Of a DNA stretch of 37,331 nt, positions 1 through 8,669 are shown in pieces. Both the position numbers and the translations under genes were made by a program. Numbering within the stretch: position 1 is the stretch's first letter; each line of letters begins with the position of its first letter. Origin of the DNA: Paludibacteraceae bacterium (GTDB lineage: Bacteria; Bacteroidota; Bacteroidia; Bacteroidales; Paludibacteraceae); NCBI GenBank assembly GCA_017444615.1, contig JAFSWF010000034.1:1-37331 (forward strand). Direction: 5' to 3'. The notes beneath the pieces are model-generated. The model was not told the origin of the DNA and searched no databases. It saw only the letters and a program-made list of their open reading frames with translations.

Positions 1-22
1 AGCCAAAGCCAAAGCCAAAGCC
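1..22. repeat. Period-6 tandem repeat (AGCCAA)
   Basis: AGCCAA is repeated 3.7 times at the left edge, just beyond the stop codon of the phosphodiesterase-like gene on the minus strand. It may extend outside the window. It fits the pattern of short-period tracts placed next to stop codons elsewhere in this window. Confidence 0.7.
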
Positions 23-37
23 GAACGACTAATTATA

Positions 38-1135
38 CTATTTCTTCCGGATCAAATAGATCATCGTCGGGAAGTGGTCTCCGTAGCCGTTTTGCCAAAC
101 ACCGGCTTTGTGGGTACGCAGCGGAGCACCTTTATCCTTACCTTCTTGTACCGTCAGGAACGGCTTGTTGAACACTTGCGATTTCCAATAGGTCCAGTTA
201 CCATTTTCTATCTTCTCATTCAGCAGAGGCTCGGAGATGATAATCTGGTCGAAGAGGTTCCAACTACCGTTGTAGAACAAAGTACCGGTTCCGTTATCGA
301 GGTGTACCCACATAGTGTTGAACCAACCTTGCGGTTCTACATCTTTGCGATGACGTTTGGCATTCAGCACGTCCTTACAACTATGGTTATCGGGGTCATC
401 GTTCAAGTCACCCATAATAATGATTTTCGCTTTCGGCTCTTTGAGATAAATCGAATCGCATATCTGCATGGTCAGCATTGCTGCCGAGTCACGCCCCGGA
501 CGAGAAGAGAGTTCGCCACCATAACGGCTCGGCCAGTGGTTGGTGATGATATGAATCTTCTCCGGCTTACCGTCACCCATCAGGTAACCCGAAACGAGGA
601 GTTGCAGACGGGTCTTGATCACACCACCATCGGCATAATGCGCATGAAGTTCATAGCCGGCTATGTGGCTGGGCTTAAACAGCACCGAGTCATACAAGAA
701 TCCTACATCCACGCCACGGCGGTCGGGACCCTCCAGCAGAATCGGTTTCAAGCGACGCTTATAGGTCTTGTTAGTCTCTGCACACAGATCGTTCAAACAA
801 CCGATGTTCTCCACCTCCGCTACGCCGATACACGAAGCGCCACGAGGGTCATAATCGGTACCCAATGCGGCTACGGCCTCCGCCATCTTCTTGATTTTAT
901 TCTCATATTTGTACGACGTCCATTTCATACCACCATCAGGGAGGTACTCATAATCGTTCTTACCTTCATCATGAATGGTGTCGAAGAGGTTCTCAAGGTT
1001 ATAGAACGCGATACAACGCACGTATTGCCCTTGCTTAAGCTGGTCATTTTCCGGTTGCGTCTTCTTGTTTCCTGCGCTCATAGAAGCGCTTCCGACGAGC
1101 AGCATCGCTGCCACAAATAAGATGGTGTGTTTCAT
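38..1135 (-). CDS. Secreted endonuclease/exonuclease/phosphatase family protein
   Basis: A 365-aa exported protein of the metal-dependent endonuclease/exonuclease/phosphatase (DNase I-like) fold. I chose the ATG at 1135 because it opens a clear signal peptide (MKHTILFVAAMLL...SAG); an in-frame start at 1240 would add 35 unlikely residues lying across the promoter. Visible family motifs in order: FYNLENLFD near residue 44 (Asn and metal-binding Glu), GVAEVEN near 105, ITNHWPSR (catalytic His), IIIMGDLNDD (metal and catalytic Asp/Asn) and a C-terminal GDHFP (the Asp-His pair). All catalytic positions appear intact. Bacteroidales homologues are usually annotated as endonuclease or phosphodiesterase of unknown substrate. 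Signal peptide and family imply a periplasmic or extracellular nuclease or phosphatase; the substrate cannot be read from sequence. It has its own promoter (1197-1228). Confidence 0.88.
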   Translation of the reverse strand: MKHTILFVAAMLLVGSASMSAGNKKTQPENDQLKQGQYVRCIAFYNLENLFDTIHDEGKNDYEYLPDGGMKWTSYKYENKIKKMAEAVAALGTDYDPRGASCIGVAEVENIGCLNDLCAETNKTYKRRLKPILLEGPDRRGVDVGFLYDSVLFKPSHIAGYELHAHYADGGVIKTRLQLLVSGYLMGDGKPEKIHIITNHWPSRYGGELSSRPGRDSAAMLTMQICDSIYLKEPKAKIIIMGDLNDDPDNHSCKDVLNAKRHRKDVEPQGWFNTMWVHLDNGTGTLFYNGSWNLFDQIIISEPLLNEKIENGNWTYWKSQVFNKPFLTVQEGKDKGAPLRTHKAGVWQNGYGDHFPTMIYLIRKK

Positions 1136-1196
1136 TGTATAAGTGTGTTTCGATTCTTTATTTTCCAAATTCGGCTTTATTTTCTCAAATCCGGCG

Positions 1197-1228
1197 CAAA
1201 GGTACAAAAAATATTTGACATATGCAAG
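1197..1228 (-). promoter_or_regulatory. Bacteroidetes-type promoter for the phosphatase-family gene
   Basis: On the minus strand a TACCTTTG box (plus positions 1197-1204) matches the Bacteroidetes -7 consensus TAnnTTTG. A CTTG lies 20 nt upstream (1225-1228), where the TTTG -33 element is expected. The same box and spacing occur at five or more other gene starts in the window. Confidence 0.6.
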
Positions 1229-1310
1229 AGTTAGCAGCAAATATTAGAAAAATTTTCTTTTTTGATAATTTTGGGTTATTTTGGACTCATCCTAAAATGT
1301 TCAATTTTGC

Positions 1311-1364
1311 GAGACGAGGGCGAGTCGAAGGCGTCTCGAAGGCAAGTCGAATGCAAGTCGAGGG
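1311..1364. repeat. AAGTCGA-word repeat tract
   Basis: Imperfect repeats of the word (G)CAAGTCGA(GG) with a spacing of about 10 nt. The word ATGCAAGTCGAGG at 1351-1363 occurs again at 7579-7591, inside the N-terminal coding region of the giant gene. CGAGACG (1310-1316) and CGTCTCG (1332-1338) could form a 7-bp stem, but no U-tract follows on either strand. Confidence 0.55.
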
Positions 1365-1385
1365 TAAAACCCATGCAATAATGTT

Positions 1386-1766
1386 CTATATTTCGTCTTT
1401 TAACGCTTTGCGCCTACGCAAAGCCACCACCCCGCCATACGCCAACGCCATCAGCATCAGCGGCCATAGGGCATCGCCCACAGGCGTCGGGTCGCCTTCC
1501 GGTGTGGTGGGAGAGATCTTCCGCGGACCGGTAGGCTGAGCCGCCGGCGTGTAGGATGCGGTAGGCGAAGAGACGGTTCCATCGGCATTAAGTGCCGGAG
1601 TGGAAGAGAGAGGACTGCCGGAGGCAGAAAGGGTACTTGTGGACTGAAACTCCACCGCAGGCATCCCCTGCGAGGAGGGCTGGTCAGCTTGATAATACGA
1701 TTGTGCACCAATGGGTAAGGTCATCCAAACCACTACCCAAACAACTATCGAAAGGCTCTTTTTCAT
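1386..1766 (-). CDS. Small exported protein with C-terminal membrane anchor
   Basis: A 126-aa protein with an N-terminal signal peptide (MKKSLSIVVWVVVWMTLPIGAQ), a low-complexity Ser/Thr/Pro/Ala middle (about residues 25-90) and a tripartite C-terminus: the motif PTPVGDALWP, a hydrophobic segment of about 15 residues, and the basic cluster RRRKALKDE. This arrangement resembles processed surface anchors such as LPXTG or PEP-CTERM, but the motif (PVGDA) is neither of those. The gene starts 24 nt after the giant surface-protein gene on the same strand, so the two are probably cotranscribed. No enzymatic domain is visible. Function unknown; a small cell-envelope stalk or partner of the giant protein is an inference. 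Confidence 0.75.
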   Translation of the reverse strand: MKKSLSIVVWVVVWMTLPIGAQSYYQADQPSSQGMPAVEFQSTSTLSASGSPLSSTPALNADGTVSSPTASYTPAAQPTGPRKISPTTPEGDPTPVGDALWPLMLMALAYGGVVALRRRKALKDEI

Positions 1767-1790
1767 TGCTGTGAAGTGTTTAGTAGTGGA

Positions 1791-4700
1791 TTATTGGATG
1801 CGCCGACCGGTGGCGTCGTAGGTTCTTCCGCCGCGGAGGATATAAAGATGATTATCTATCAGCCTCTTGTCAACCTTGCCACCACCGCCACCGGTTGGTT
1901 CGATGCCGGTGTAGATATGCTGGCTATCACGGGTGAGCAGGAAGCGGTTATGTGCCGCCTTATCGGTGGTGGAGAAGGTGTATGTGTTCTCTCCGCTAAT
2001 GAGAGTGTATTGCTCCGTTTCGGTATCATAGAGATAAAGCGCCTCCGCAGTCTCATCGGCTTCGAAAGAGAAAGTGTATTGGTTATCGTTCGAACCCGCT
2101 TGGAAACCAACGACGGCACCTTCGAACGTCGGTACACAATTGACTGCCATATTACCGTCCGGTGTGACGGCATACAGTTGCGGAGCAACGGCTTCGCCGG
2201 CAATCTTATGCCCATCCCATCCGTTCTCAAAGCCTTCGTCAAATTGACTGTTCTCCCACATATAGAGCATATCGCCGTACCCACTCTCTGCACTAACGAA
2301 GAGTCGAATCTTATTCGCCTCATTGGCTTCTACTTGTACTCGCCGCGGCGCTTTGTTCGCTGTAGGAACCGTACCGCCAACGGCAGGATCATACACCAAA
2401 CGGCTATAATCCAACGTCACGCTTCCTTCGGTCTCTCCGTTCGAACCATACGTGAATACAGAGAAGGCTTGCATAGCAGGAATCACATCTGTTTCTCCCG
2501 CCGAATTTATCGGATAAGCAGAATAGTTTCCTGCAAATGAAAAGGCAGAAGGACTGGTAGCATTGAAGATATAAATCGTAGCAATGGTGCTGTTAAAGTC
2601 TTCTTCATCAAACTCTTTGATCTTAATCGGTGCCATCCAAGAGTTAGCGAGCAGATTCTCGTTATTCGCCATAATCGTACCCTCGGAAGCCGTCGTAATA
2701 CAGTACAATTCATCAAGCGTTTGATTATCGGAAGTAACTAACGTGCCTTGCATCTCATACATATGCCCGGGGTTCATCTCATTGTCAGCGGAGATGACAT
2801 TATATCCTTGGAAAGCCTCCAAGGGGGTATCCCCATTGATACGTTCCCAGGTTAAATTTGTTAACTCATTGGTTCCTATCTTGTACATCCATGAGTTATA
2901 GAACTGATTGAGCATGGCGGGGTGATTTCCGAAAGGCGTTCCGACATATTGGTTGACGGAAGTGTTGGAATTTTTCGTACCGTGCGATTTGCTATAGAAA
3001 TTAACCGTTGCACCGTTTGTGCCATCGTGTGTACCCATAACGAGCGCACCCAAACCATTCGAAGCATCGGATTTGATGACGATATCATTCACATCCGTTG
3101 CGCCGAAGGCACCACCATCGAACTTACGCACCGTCTCGGCAACGATGAGTTGCTTACCGGCATTGATGGTTAGCGAACCACCTTCCAGCACTACCCGTTT
3201 CGCCTTATTGCCGGTATTCGAAACGACCATATTACCCGTAAGCACCACTACATCATCGATAGTAGATGATACGCTGCCCCACGCGGTAGCAGAAGTAGTA
3301 ATAATACCCGGCATGGTAACAAAGGAAGCAGCAACAAGGTTATCTTCGCTATCTAACCACTTCAGGATAAGAATCTCATCTTTATGCCCCGTAAAGTTAG
3401 TGGCATCAAAAGCCACGGTGTGTGTGGTAGCGTCTTCAGATATATCTTCTACTGAAGATGCCACTGCGCCATCTGTAGCCACTTGTGTTGCCGAAATGGT
3501 ACTTGGTGCGTTGGTAGTGGTGATCTCCAAATCATCATTGGTCCATTCCGTCACCGTTGCCTCAAACTCCGCCGCATACCACGGAATCAGGCGGAGTTCG
3601 GAGATAACTCCTTCTCCCGCAGCATATAATCCCCATTTATTGGATTTGATGCTTAATGGTTTTGTATTGCCCGTTCCGGATTTGATCGTATACTTCACAT
3701 CCGTGGTAGAAGAGACACTCGTATTGGTTTGGGTCAACAACCACCATCTTATTCCGGATAAATCATTGGTCACTACGGCTGTTCCGCTCTTACCAATTTT
3801 CTCCGCGCTTTCGTTGTTGTAAGTGTACAAAGGAGCGTTGCTCTGACCATGCATGGCTAATTTAATGTACTGACCATTTCCTCCATTAGTAACTGTGTTT
3901 GTTTGAGCATATAAAGTATACACATTCGCGTCTGCCGTAATAACTTTGGTTGGATTAGTGGTATCATCTACCTTGATTGCGACAGGAGTAGGATTACCAT
4001 TGTCACTATATGTATTATTTGACGGTAGCGCATACCACGTTCCGCCGCTCTTCGCAGCGATCACGAAGTTAGCTGGTAAGTGGCGGCCGATGAGGGCTTG
4101 ATTGACCACTACATCTTTGGCTCCATTACCGCCAACGCTGATGGTAAAGGACGCGTTGTTATCGAGGCCGTCGGAGGTATCGCCTGCGTCAGGTGTATAG
4201 AAAATATAAGCAACCGTATCAATTGAACCGGAGGCATCGGTAGTCAGAGCACCATTCTTACGGCTCTTAAGGGCAAACTTACTTGCCGGTGAAGAGATAG
4301 TAACGGTGGCATTTTTAGACAGATTACTACCGGTAATGCGAATCGAATCTTGCGACCGCACCATCTTACTGGCCGAAGAGGTGATAAATATCGGCGTACT
4401 GGCCGTTACCAAACTCACCTCAGCCGCTAACGCAGGACACCTAGTACGATAACCTGTCGCACCATCCGTTTTTATTGTTAAAACGATATCATCTAAGCGA
4501 ACGTTGGCGCTATTGCCTGCAGTTAGAATGAGTGTGAATGTTTCTGCACTTCCACACGTGATAGTGTAAACGTAGGTATCTTTACCAGTTCCTGATACAG
4601 GGGAGATAGAGTATGCCGTTCCACTACTACTAATTGTAGGTGTAAGGGAATTAGCATTTCTTTTGAAAGTCAGTGTTAACTCTTTTGCCCCTTTGCGTGG

Positions 4701-7673
4701 AAGACCACTGATGAGTAATGCTCCATTATTACCATCTGTTCCTTTTTTAGCAATTATGGCTTCTGGCGACGAGCCACCGGCCAGATTACCTCCACTAGCA
4801 GTGGTAACGGAAGTTGTCGCAGCGCCAGAGCCAGTAGCCGCTTGCCACGTATAATTGATGGTAGCACCTTCAATACCATAACCTCCGCTCGACGAAGGAG
4901 AGGTCGGAGTACTTCCTGTAGTTTCTCCCGTCCAGTCTTCACTCCATAATACAGTTCCTACGAGGGGAGTGCCAGAGGCGGCAGTACCAAAGACGGCATA
5001 GAAAGTCTTATCTTCGTCAATGGTTGGGGCACCGGCGGTCGTAGCGAACAAGTCTGCGGGCTGCGTATCGGTTGCCTCTCCGCCGATATTTGTCTCACTC
5101 CATCCCCTGAACGAATTCGCACAACTCAACGTATTATCCGCAGGATTAGTCGGCAAGGTAGTGATGCCTGCACGAGTAGATGTGCGCACTGTAGGCAAAC
5201 CTGTCGTATATGCAACACCGTTTACCATCCATGTAATATCATAAGCGTCTAACCACTCTGCCCAATATTCTTTATTGCCGTAATCAGTCGTAGAAATCGT
5301 TGTTACGGGGTCGCCCGTTAACTCTTCATTATCATACCACCCGCCAAAGAGATATTTACCGTCTTTGGTTACATTCGTTGGTAGCGTTGCACCAGTACCA
5401 TACGTATAACTCGTTACATTACCTGCATTGATGGTACCACCGTTGGTGTTGAGAGTAACGGTGTAAGTATCAATGATAGTTGTATTTGCAGATGCGCTGG
5501 TAATCAGCACCGTCGGCGTAGACTCGTTTGAGAGGAAAACATCGTCTATATAAATGGACTTATTATCTCCTGACGTTACAAACGGGAAAATCAGATCAAC
5601 CGTACCTCCATCTACCAAGAAATCTAATTTATGCCACGTATTAGCACTAACCGAACTCAAGGTTGTATTTTTATAGGTTGGATATTTATCTACATATTGC
5701 ACTTTAGGTGTCTCCGCTTGCGGAGCATAGTAACGCATATGAATGTAATCATACGTATAACCCCAATCGGTTTTAGTAGCATTATCAGCGGCCGTAGAGG
5801 TGTATGCAGTATTATACTCAGCATCTTTCCTAGTTATTTTCATGATAGTGGAACTACCATTATTTGCTTCTCGCTCTACGTTCGATACTTTTTCGTACGC
5901 GCCATAACCGGTTGATGTCCAATAGGTCGCTGATGCCTCAAAGTTATCAATGAATTTACCTGTATAAAGTTTCGCCGTCACAGTATAAGTTGCAGCATGC
6001 TGAGCTGCAAAAGTTGCTGTATGAACGATTGTATTGTTAGCACCAGCAACACCGGGTGCGGCCATGACCTCATAGGTAGTAGAGTTACTACCATCAGCAA
6101 CATAGAATACTACGATTGCGTCCGTTAGGCCTGTTGAGGTTACAGAAAGGTTGATGTTTATGTCGGCTCCGCCCCAATTAGTTGATGCGGGTGTAACTGT
6201 AGGAGTGGTAAGACTAACCCATTGTGCATATAATACTACATCATCTGCTATGCTTGTAATCGTTGCCCCTACATCATAATGTGTACCCGTACCATCCGTA
6301 GCAGTATTCCAACCTATAAATGTATATCCACTGCGTTCCAAAGTGCCAGCTCCGAGAACAGTTATATTATCCCCAGCTTTGTATTTAGTTGGAGAAGCTG
6401 GCACAGCGCCCGTACCCGAATTGGCATTGTACGTTACGGTATAACAGGTGACTGTGCGGTAGAACAATAATGTACTGAATTTTTCAGTACTGGATGTGCT
6501 ATTATAGTAGTTATATGCATTGACATTAATCTTATGATTTGTGCCTGCAGAAGAACTGGCTGTAAATTGATATGTAGAACTTTCGGTGTCTTGGGCCGTT
6601 AAGTCATCTTTACAGAAATTATACTTAGTGGTCATATTCGGATCTGAAATATAATCCGTCGAAGAAGCCGAGAGTTTGATAGTAGTTCCTTTCTCCACTA
6701 AATATGGTGTACTTTCTTCTCCATTACCTCCATAAGTGGTTGTACCATTATCACTAATCGTTGATGTCGCCTTTATCGGGCAATAAGTTGTCCAAACAGG
6801 ACTAAAATTGCTCCATGTTTCCCCTGTCGCATTCTCCATGGAAAGGCAATTCTGCTTACTGGAAGAACGCGAAAATGCCGCTATATTTTGTGCATAATCC
6901 CAACGAGTTGCACTCATATCAGCCGGATTCTTACGCTCAATCATAACTTGCCCGACATAATCATTATTCGGAACTATCGTATAATGAACTTGATACTCTA
7001 AAGGAGTGGTACAATCGAGTACTCCTGAATTATCTGGCAAATCAGTACCACTATCATAGTATTTGTAAAAATAACGCGCTCCAAAGCCCACTCCCTCATT
7101 ACTTACCCAGTTAGTATTGCGAGCATCCACATAGAGATAGGAACCCTTTTCTAAGCGAGCTTGTGGGAAATAAACTGCAAAATGACGATTATTATCTGCC
7201 CACCATGTTTTAAAGATGTATATACCAGCTTCACCTGTTGTTATCTTACAGTTACTATTCCCAGTGTAAATTAGATAATCGGTTGTAGTATTCGTGAAGT
7301 TAGAATTGTTCATCGAATAATAGGCATCGCTACCTCCGCCATTATCAATAATCTTGAATTCATATTCTGTGCTTGCCGCCAACTCTATCTCATAACTACC
7401 CACACTGCCGTCATAAGTAAACTTGTAGTTATTATCTTTTGCTGACCAAGCCGTAGACTGCATTGTTCCATATAACCATGTATCACCCCACATTTCTCCC
7501 ACGCCGCAGAGGGTGAGGAGTGCGATGAGGATGAGGGAGGCGAGCCGGCGGGAGGGAGTTACCGCGGAGGCAATGCCTATGCAAGTCGAGGTTGAGCGGT
7601 GCGAATTACCCCCCCCTGTATTTTGAAATCCATTCGCGTCCAAAAACTTAGATTTTACAGTAATGCGTTTCAT
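1791..7673 (-). CDS. Giant exported multidomain surface protein with InlB-type repeats
   Basis: A 1960-aa protein counted from the ATG at 7673 (an in-frame ATG at 7697 adds 8 residues). The hydrophobic signal segment (LASLILIALLTLCGVG) lies unusually late, near residues 43-60, after an N-region that contains dispersed-repeat sequence and a run of eight G. Residues about 410-483 form a Listeria-Bacteroides (InlB B / Flg_new) repeat with the hallmarks VTYNANSG, FIGWNT and VLYAQW; residues about 735-900 hold two further relatives (FGGWYDNEE, FRGWSE). Around 920-1080 there is a jelly-roll-like segment starting LWSEDWTG, followed by Ser/Thr-rich Ig-like stretches. The last residues (HLYILRGGRTYDATGRRIQ) match the tail of the starch-locus proteins. 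It is probably displayed on the cell surface; ligand and role cannot be told. No catalytic motif was recognised. It may share an operon with the gene at 7774-8334 (about 100 nt apart, no promoter seen between them). Confidence 0.85.
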   Translation of the reverse strand: MKRITVKSKFLDANGFQNTGGGNSHRSTSTCIGIASAVTPSRRLASLILIALLTLCGVGEMWGDTWLYGTMQSTAWSAKDNNYKFTYDGSVGSYEIELAASTEYEFKIIDNGGGSDAYYSMNNSNFTNTTTDYLIYTGNSNCKITTGEAGIYIFKTWWADNNRHFAVYFPQARLEKGSYLYVDARNTNWVSNEGVGFGARYFYKYYDSGTDLPDNSGVLDCTTPLEYQVHYTIVPNNDYVGQVMIERKNPADMSATRWDYAQNIAAFSRSSSKQNCLSMENATGETWSNFSPVWTTYCPIKATSTISDNGTTTYGGNGEESTPYLVEKGTTIKLSASSTDYISDPNMTTKYNFCKDDLTAQDTESSTYQFTASSSAGTNHKINVNAYNYYNSTSSTEKFSTLLFYRTVTCYTVTYNANSGTGAVPASPTKYKAGDNITVLGAGTLERSGYTFIGWNTATDGTGTHYDVGATITSIADDVVLYAQWVSLTTPTVTPASTNWGGADININLSVTSTGLTDAIVVFYVADGSNSTTYEVMAAPGVAGANNTIVHTATFAAQHAATYTVTAKLYTGKFIDNFEASATYWTSTGYGAYEKVSNVEREANNGSSTIMKITRKDAEYNTAYTSTAADNATKTDWGYTYDYIHMRYYAPQAETPKVQYVDKYPTYKNTTLSSVSANTWHKLDFLVDGGTVDLIFPFVTSGDNKSIYIDDVFLSNESTPTVLITSASANTTIIDTYTVTLNTNGGTINAGNVTSYTYGTGATLPTNVTKDGKYLFGGWYDNEELTGDPVTTISTTDYGNKEYWAEWLDAYDITWMVNGVAYTTGLPTVRTSTRAGITTLPTNPADNTLSCANSFRGWSETNIGGEATDTQPADLFATTAGAPTIDEDKTFYAVFGTAASGTPLVGTVLWSEDWTGETTGSTPTSPSSSGGYGIEGATINYTWQAATGSGAATTSVTTASGGNLAGGSSPEAIIAKKGTDGNNGALLISGLPRKGAKELTLTFKRNANSLTPTISSSGTAYSISPVSGTGKDTYVYTITCGSAETFTLILTAGNSANVRLDDIVLTIKTDGATGYRTRCPALAAEVSLVTASTPIFITSSASKMVRSQDSIRITGSNLSKNATVTISSPASKFALKSRKNGALTTDASGSIDTVAYIFYTPDAGDTSDGLDNNASFTISVGGNGAKDVVVNQALIGRHLPANFVIAAKSGGTWYALPSNNTYSDNGNPTPVAIKVDDTTNPTKVITADANVYTLYAQTNTVTNGGNGQYIKLAMHGQSNAPLYTYNNESAEKIGKSGTAVVTNDLSGIRWWLLTQTNTSVSSTTDVKYTIKSGTGNTKPLSIKSNKWGLYAAGEGVISELRLIPWYAAEFEATVTEWTNDDLEITTTNAPSTISATQVATDGAVASSVEDISEDATTHTVAFDATNFTGHKDEILILKWLDSEDNLVAASFVTMPGIITTSATAWGSVSSTIDDVVVLTGNMVVSNTGNKAKRVVLEGGSLTINAGKQLIVAETVRKFDGGAFGATDVNDIVIKSDASNGLGALVMGTHDGTNGATVNFYSKSHGTKNSNTSVNQYVGTPFGNHPAMLNQFYNSWMYKIGTNELTNLTWERINGDTPLEAFQGYNVISADNEMNPGHMYEMQGTLVTSDNQTLDELYCITTASEGTIMANNENLLANSWMAPIKIKEFDEEDFNSTIATIYIFNATSPSAFSFAGNYSAYPINSAGETDVIPAMQAFSVFTYGSNGETEGSVTLDYSRLVYDPAVGGTVPTANKAPRRVQVEANEANKIRLFVSAESGYGDMLYMWENSQFDEGFENGWDGHKIAGEAVAPQLYAVTPDGNMAVNCVPTFEGAVVGFQAGSNDNQYTFSFEADETAEALYLYDTETEQYTLISGENTYTFSTTDKAAHNRFLLTRDSQHIYTGIEPTGGGGGKVDKRLIDNHLYILRGGRTYDATGRRIQ
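7609..7616 (-). repeat. Homopolymer run of eight G in the giant gene
   Basis: Eight consecutive C on the plus strand (G on the coding strand) fall near codon 20 of the giant surface-protein gene, before the signal segment. A run of this length at the 5' end of a surface-protein gene can slip during replication and switch the reading frame. Confidence 0.6.
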
Positions 7674-7717
7674 TGTTGTATGTGTATTTATATTCATTAT
7701 TCGTTGTTAGTTGGTTT

Positions 7718-7768
7718 GGCTAGTTGGCTAGTCTTCTAGATTTCTAGCACTCTAGTTTTATAGTTTTC
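7718..7768. repeat. CTAG-family repeat tract
   Basis: Quasi-periodic CTAG words spaced 8-11 nt apart (GGCTAG, TTCTAGA, TTTCTAG) fill most of the gap between the giant gene and the four-helix-bundle gene. Same family as the tracts at 8356, 8516, 9883, 13454, 13571 and 20579. Confidence 0.75.
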
Positions 7769-7773
7769 TTGGA

Positions 7774-8334
7774 TCAGTATCCTCGCACTCTTCGGCGAGC
7801 GGCGGACATTTGTTCTTTGAGTCCGCCTTGCTCTAAAAACGCTTTTTCGACCTCGCGCAAGTAAATGAGCAATCCTCGATCAGCCTGATGGATGAGCGTG
7901 AGCGCCACATTGCAAAACTCCTCAATCGTCCAACGCTCGTAATAGGGTCGGAAGTGCTGCAGATCATGGTAGCGGTAACAATATTGTACCATTTGCTCGT
8001 ACCGTGGATGCCCCTTTGTCCACTGTTCCAGTCTGCGCGAGCGTAACTGATCCTCATAATCCTCCATCAATTCCAATAAACTACCTCTAGCTGTATTGAG
8101 CAATTTGATCTCCATCTCCTTGCTGGTCATCCCATCGGCTTTGCCTTCCACCACATTTTGTTTTCCGCTTCGAGCAGCTTGCTCCATCTGGTCTTTGGTG
8201 CGATCGCCACGCTGTAAGTAGTGATCTTGGTACCAGTAGGTCATATCATAGAGGATGACTGCTTTCTTGTAGAACAGCAGATTATGATAATCGCCCGGAT
8301 ATTGCAAGAAACCATTTTTGTTGAGGGTTGCCAT
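7774..8334 (-). CDS. Four-helix-bundle protein with suffix domain (S23/IVP-like)
   Basis: A 186-aa soluble, helix-rich protein. The N-terminal half (about residues 15-115: FYKKAVILYDMTYWYQ, then QMEQAARSGKQNVVEG) resembles the 23S rRNA intervening-sequence / S23 four-helix-bundle family. The C-terminal half (about 120-180) looks like the suffix domain attached to this family in Bacteroidetes. In this family the conserved QAARSGKQNVVEG-type motif lies on helix two. Members are found in intervening sequences of rRNA genes but very often, as here, as free-standing genes. Biochemical role unknown. It has its own promoter (8439-8470) and may be the first gene of an operon with the giant surface protein. 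Confidence 0.8.
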   Translation of the reverse strand: MATLNKNGFLQYPGDYHNLLFYKKAVILYDMTYWYQDHYLQRGDRTKDQMEQAARSGKQNVVEGKADGMTSKEMEIKLLNTARGSLLELMEDYEDQLRSRRLEQWTKGHPRYEQMVQYCYRYHDLQHFRPYYERWTIEEFCNVALTLIHQADRGLLIYLREVEKAFLEQGGLKEQMSAARRRVRGY

Positions 8335-8355
8335 AGTGGGTGTTTGATTTTTTAA

Positions 8356-8406
8356 GTTGGCTAGTTGACTAGTTGACTAGTCTTCTAGATTTCTAGTTTT
8401 CTATAG
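8356..8406. repeat. CTAG-family repeat tract
   Basis: Repeated GACTAGTT and TTCTAG words between the four-helix-bundle start codon and its promoter. It would lie in the 5' untranslated region of that mRNA. The sequence closely resembles 7718-7768, including the shared word GTCTTCTAGATTTCTAG. Confidence 0.75.
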
Positions 8407-8438
8407 AGCTGGATTTATAGTAATTTCAATTTTGGGCG

Positions 8439-8470
8439 CAAAGGTACAAAAAATATTGCATAAATGCAAA
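8439..8470 (-). promoter_or_regulatory. Bacteroidetes-type promoter for the four-helix-bundle gene
   Basis: On the minus strand, TTTG (8467-8470), a 20-nt spacer and TACCTTTG (8439-8446) match the -33/-7 consensus exactly. The spacer starts with CATTTATGCAA, making a TTGCAT-AA-ATGCAA-like palindrome around the -33 element. Confidence 0.7.
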
Positions 8471-8515
8471 TTATTTTTTATTTTTTCGCAAAAATGATAA
8501 TTTTTAGGGAGAAGT

Positions 8516-8562
8516 TAACTAGTTTTCTAGAATTCTAGAAGACTAGATTGCTAGATGACTAG
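8516..8562. repeat. CTAG-family repeat tract
   Basis: AACTAG, TTCTAGAATTCTAGAAG, ACTAGATTG and CTAGATGACTAG words run together just beyond the tRNA terminator. Many words are themselves palindromic (TCTAGA, CTAG). Confidence 0.75.
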
Positions 8563-8566
8563 TAGC

Positions 8567-8593
8567 AAAAAACGACCCTCATCAGGTCGTTTT
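8567..8593 (-). terminator. Intrinsic terminator downstream of tRNA-Phe
   Basis: A perfect 9-bp stem AAAACGACC / GGTCGTTTT (8569-8577 and 8585-8593) with a 7-nt loop is followed on the minus strand by a run of T. It lies 4 nt beyond the 3' end of the tRNA. Confidence 0.75.
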
Positions 8594-8596
8594 CTG

Positions 8597-8669
8597 TGGT
8601 GCCACCGAGAATCGAACTAGGGACACAATGATTTTCAGTCCTTTGCTCTAACAACTGAGCTATGGCACC
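8597..8669 (-). tRNA. tRNA-Phe (GAA), with non-canonical positions
   Basis: Folded by eye on the minus strand. Acceptor stem GGTGCCA/TGGCACC has seven perfect pairs, the D stem is GCTC/GAGC, the anticodon loop CTGAAAA gives anticodon GAA (Phe), and the T loop is TTCGATT. Length is 73 nt and CCA is not encoded. Three positions are unusual: the anticodon stem AAGGA/TCATT has a G-A mismatch (29:41), the T stem CCTAG/CTCGG has a T-C mismatch (51:63), and the D loop AGTTGTTA has T where the nearly invariant G19 is expected. It may still be functional, or a decaying copy. Confidence 0.8.

Noticed and set aside
74..1120. Long open frame on the plus strand opposite the phosphatase-family gene
   Set aside because: It is the reverse of a gene with clear signal peptide and catalytic motifs; the translation has no recognisable family or promoter.
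1310..1338. Terminator for the small anchor protein (CGAGACG/CGTCTCG)
   Set aside because: The 15-nt loop and absence of a T-run on the minus strand make it unconvincing; it is part of a repeat tract.
7774..8334. Intervening sequence of a 23S rRNA gene, because the S23/IVP-type protein is present
   Set aside because: No rRNA sequence flanks the gene; such proteins are common as free-standing genes.
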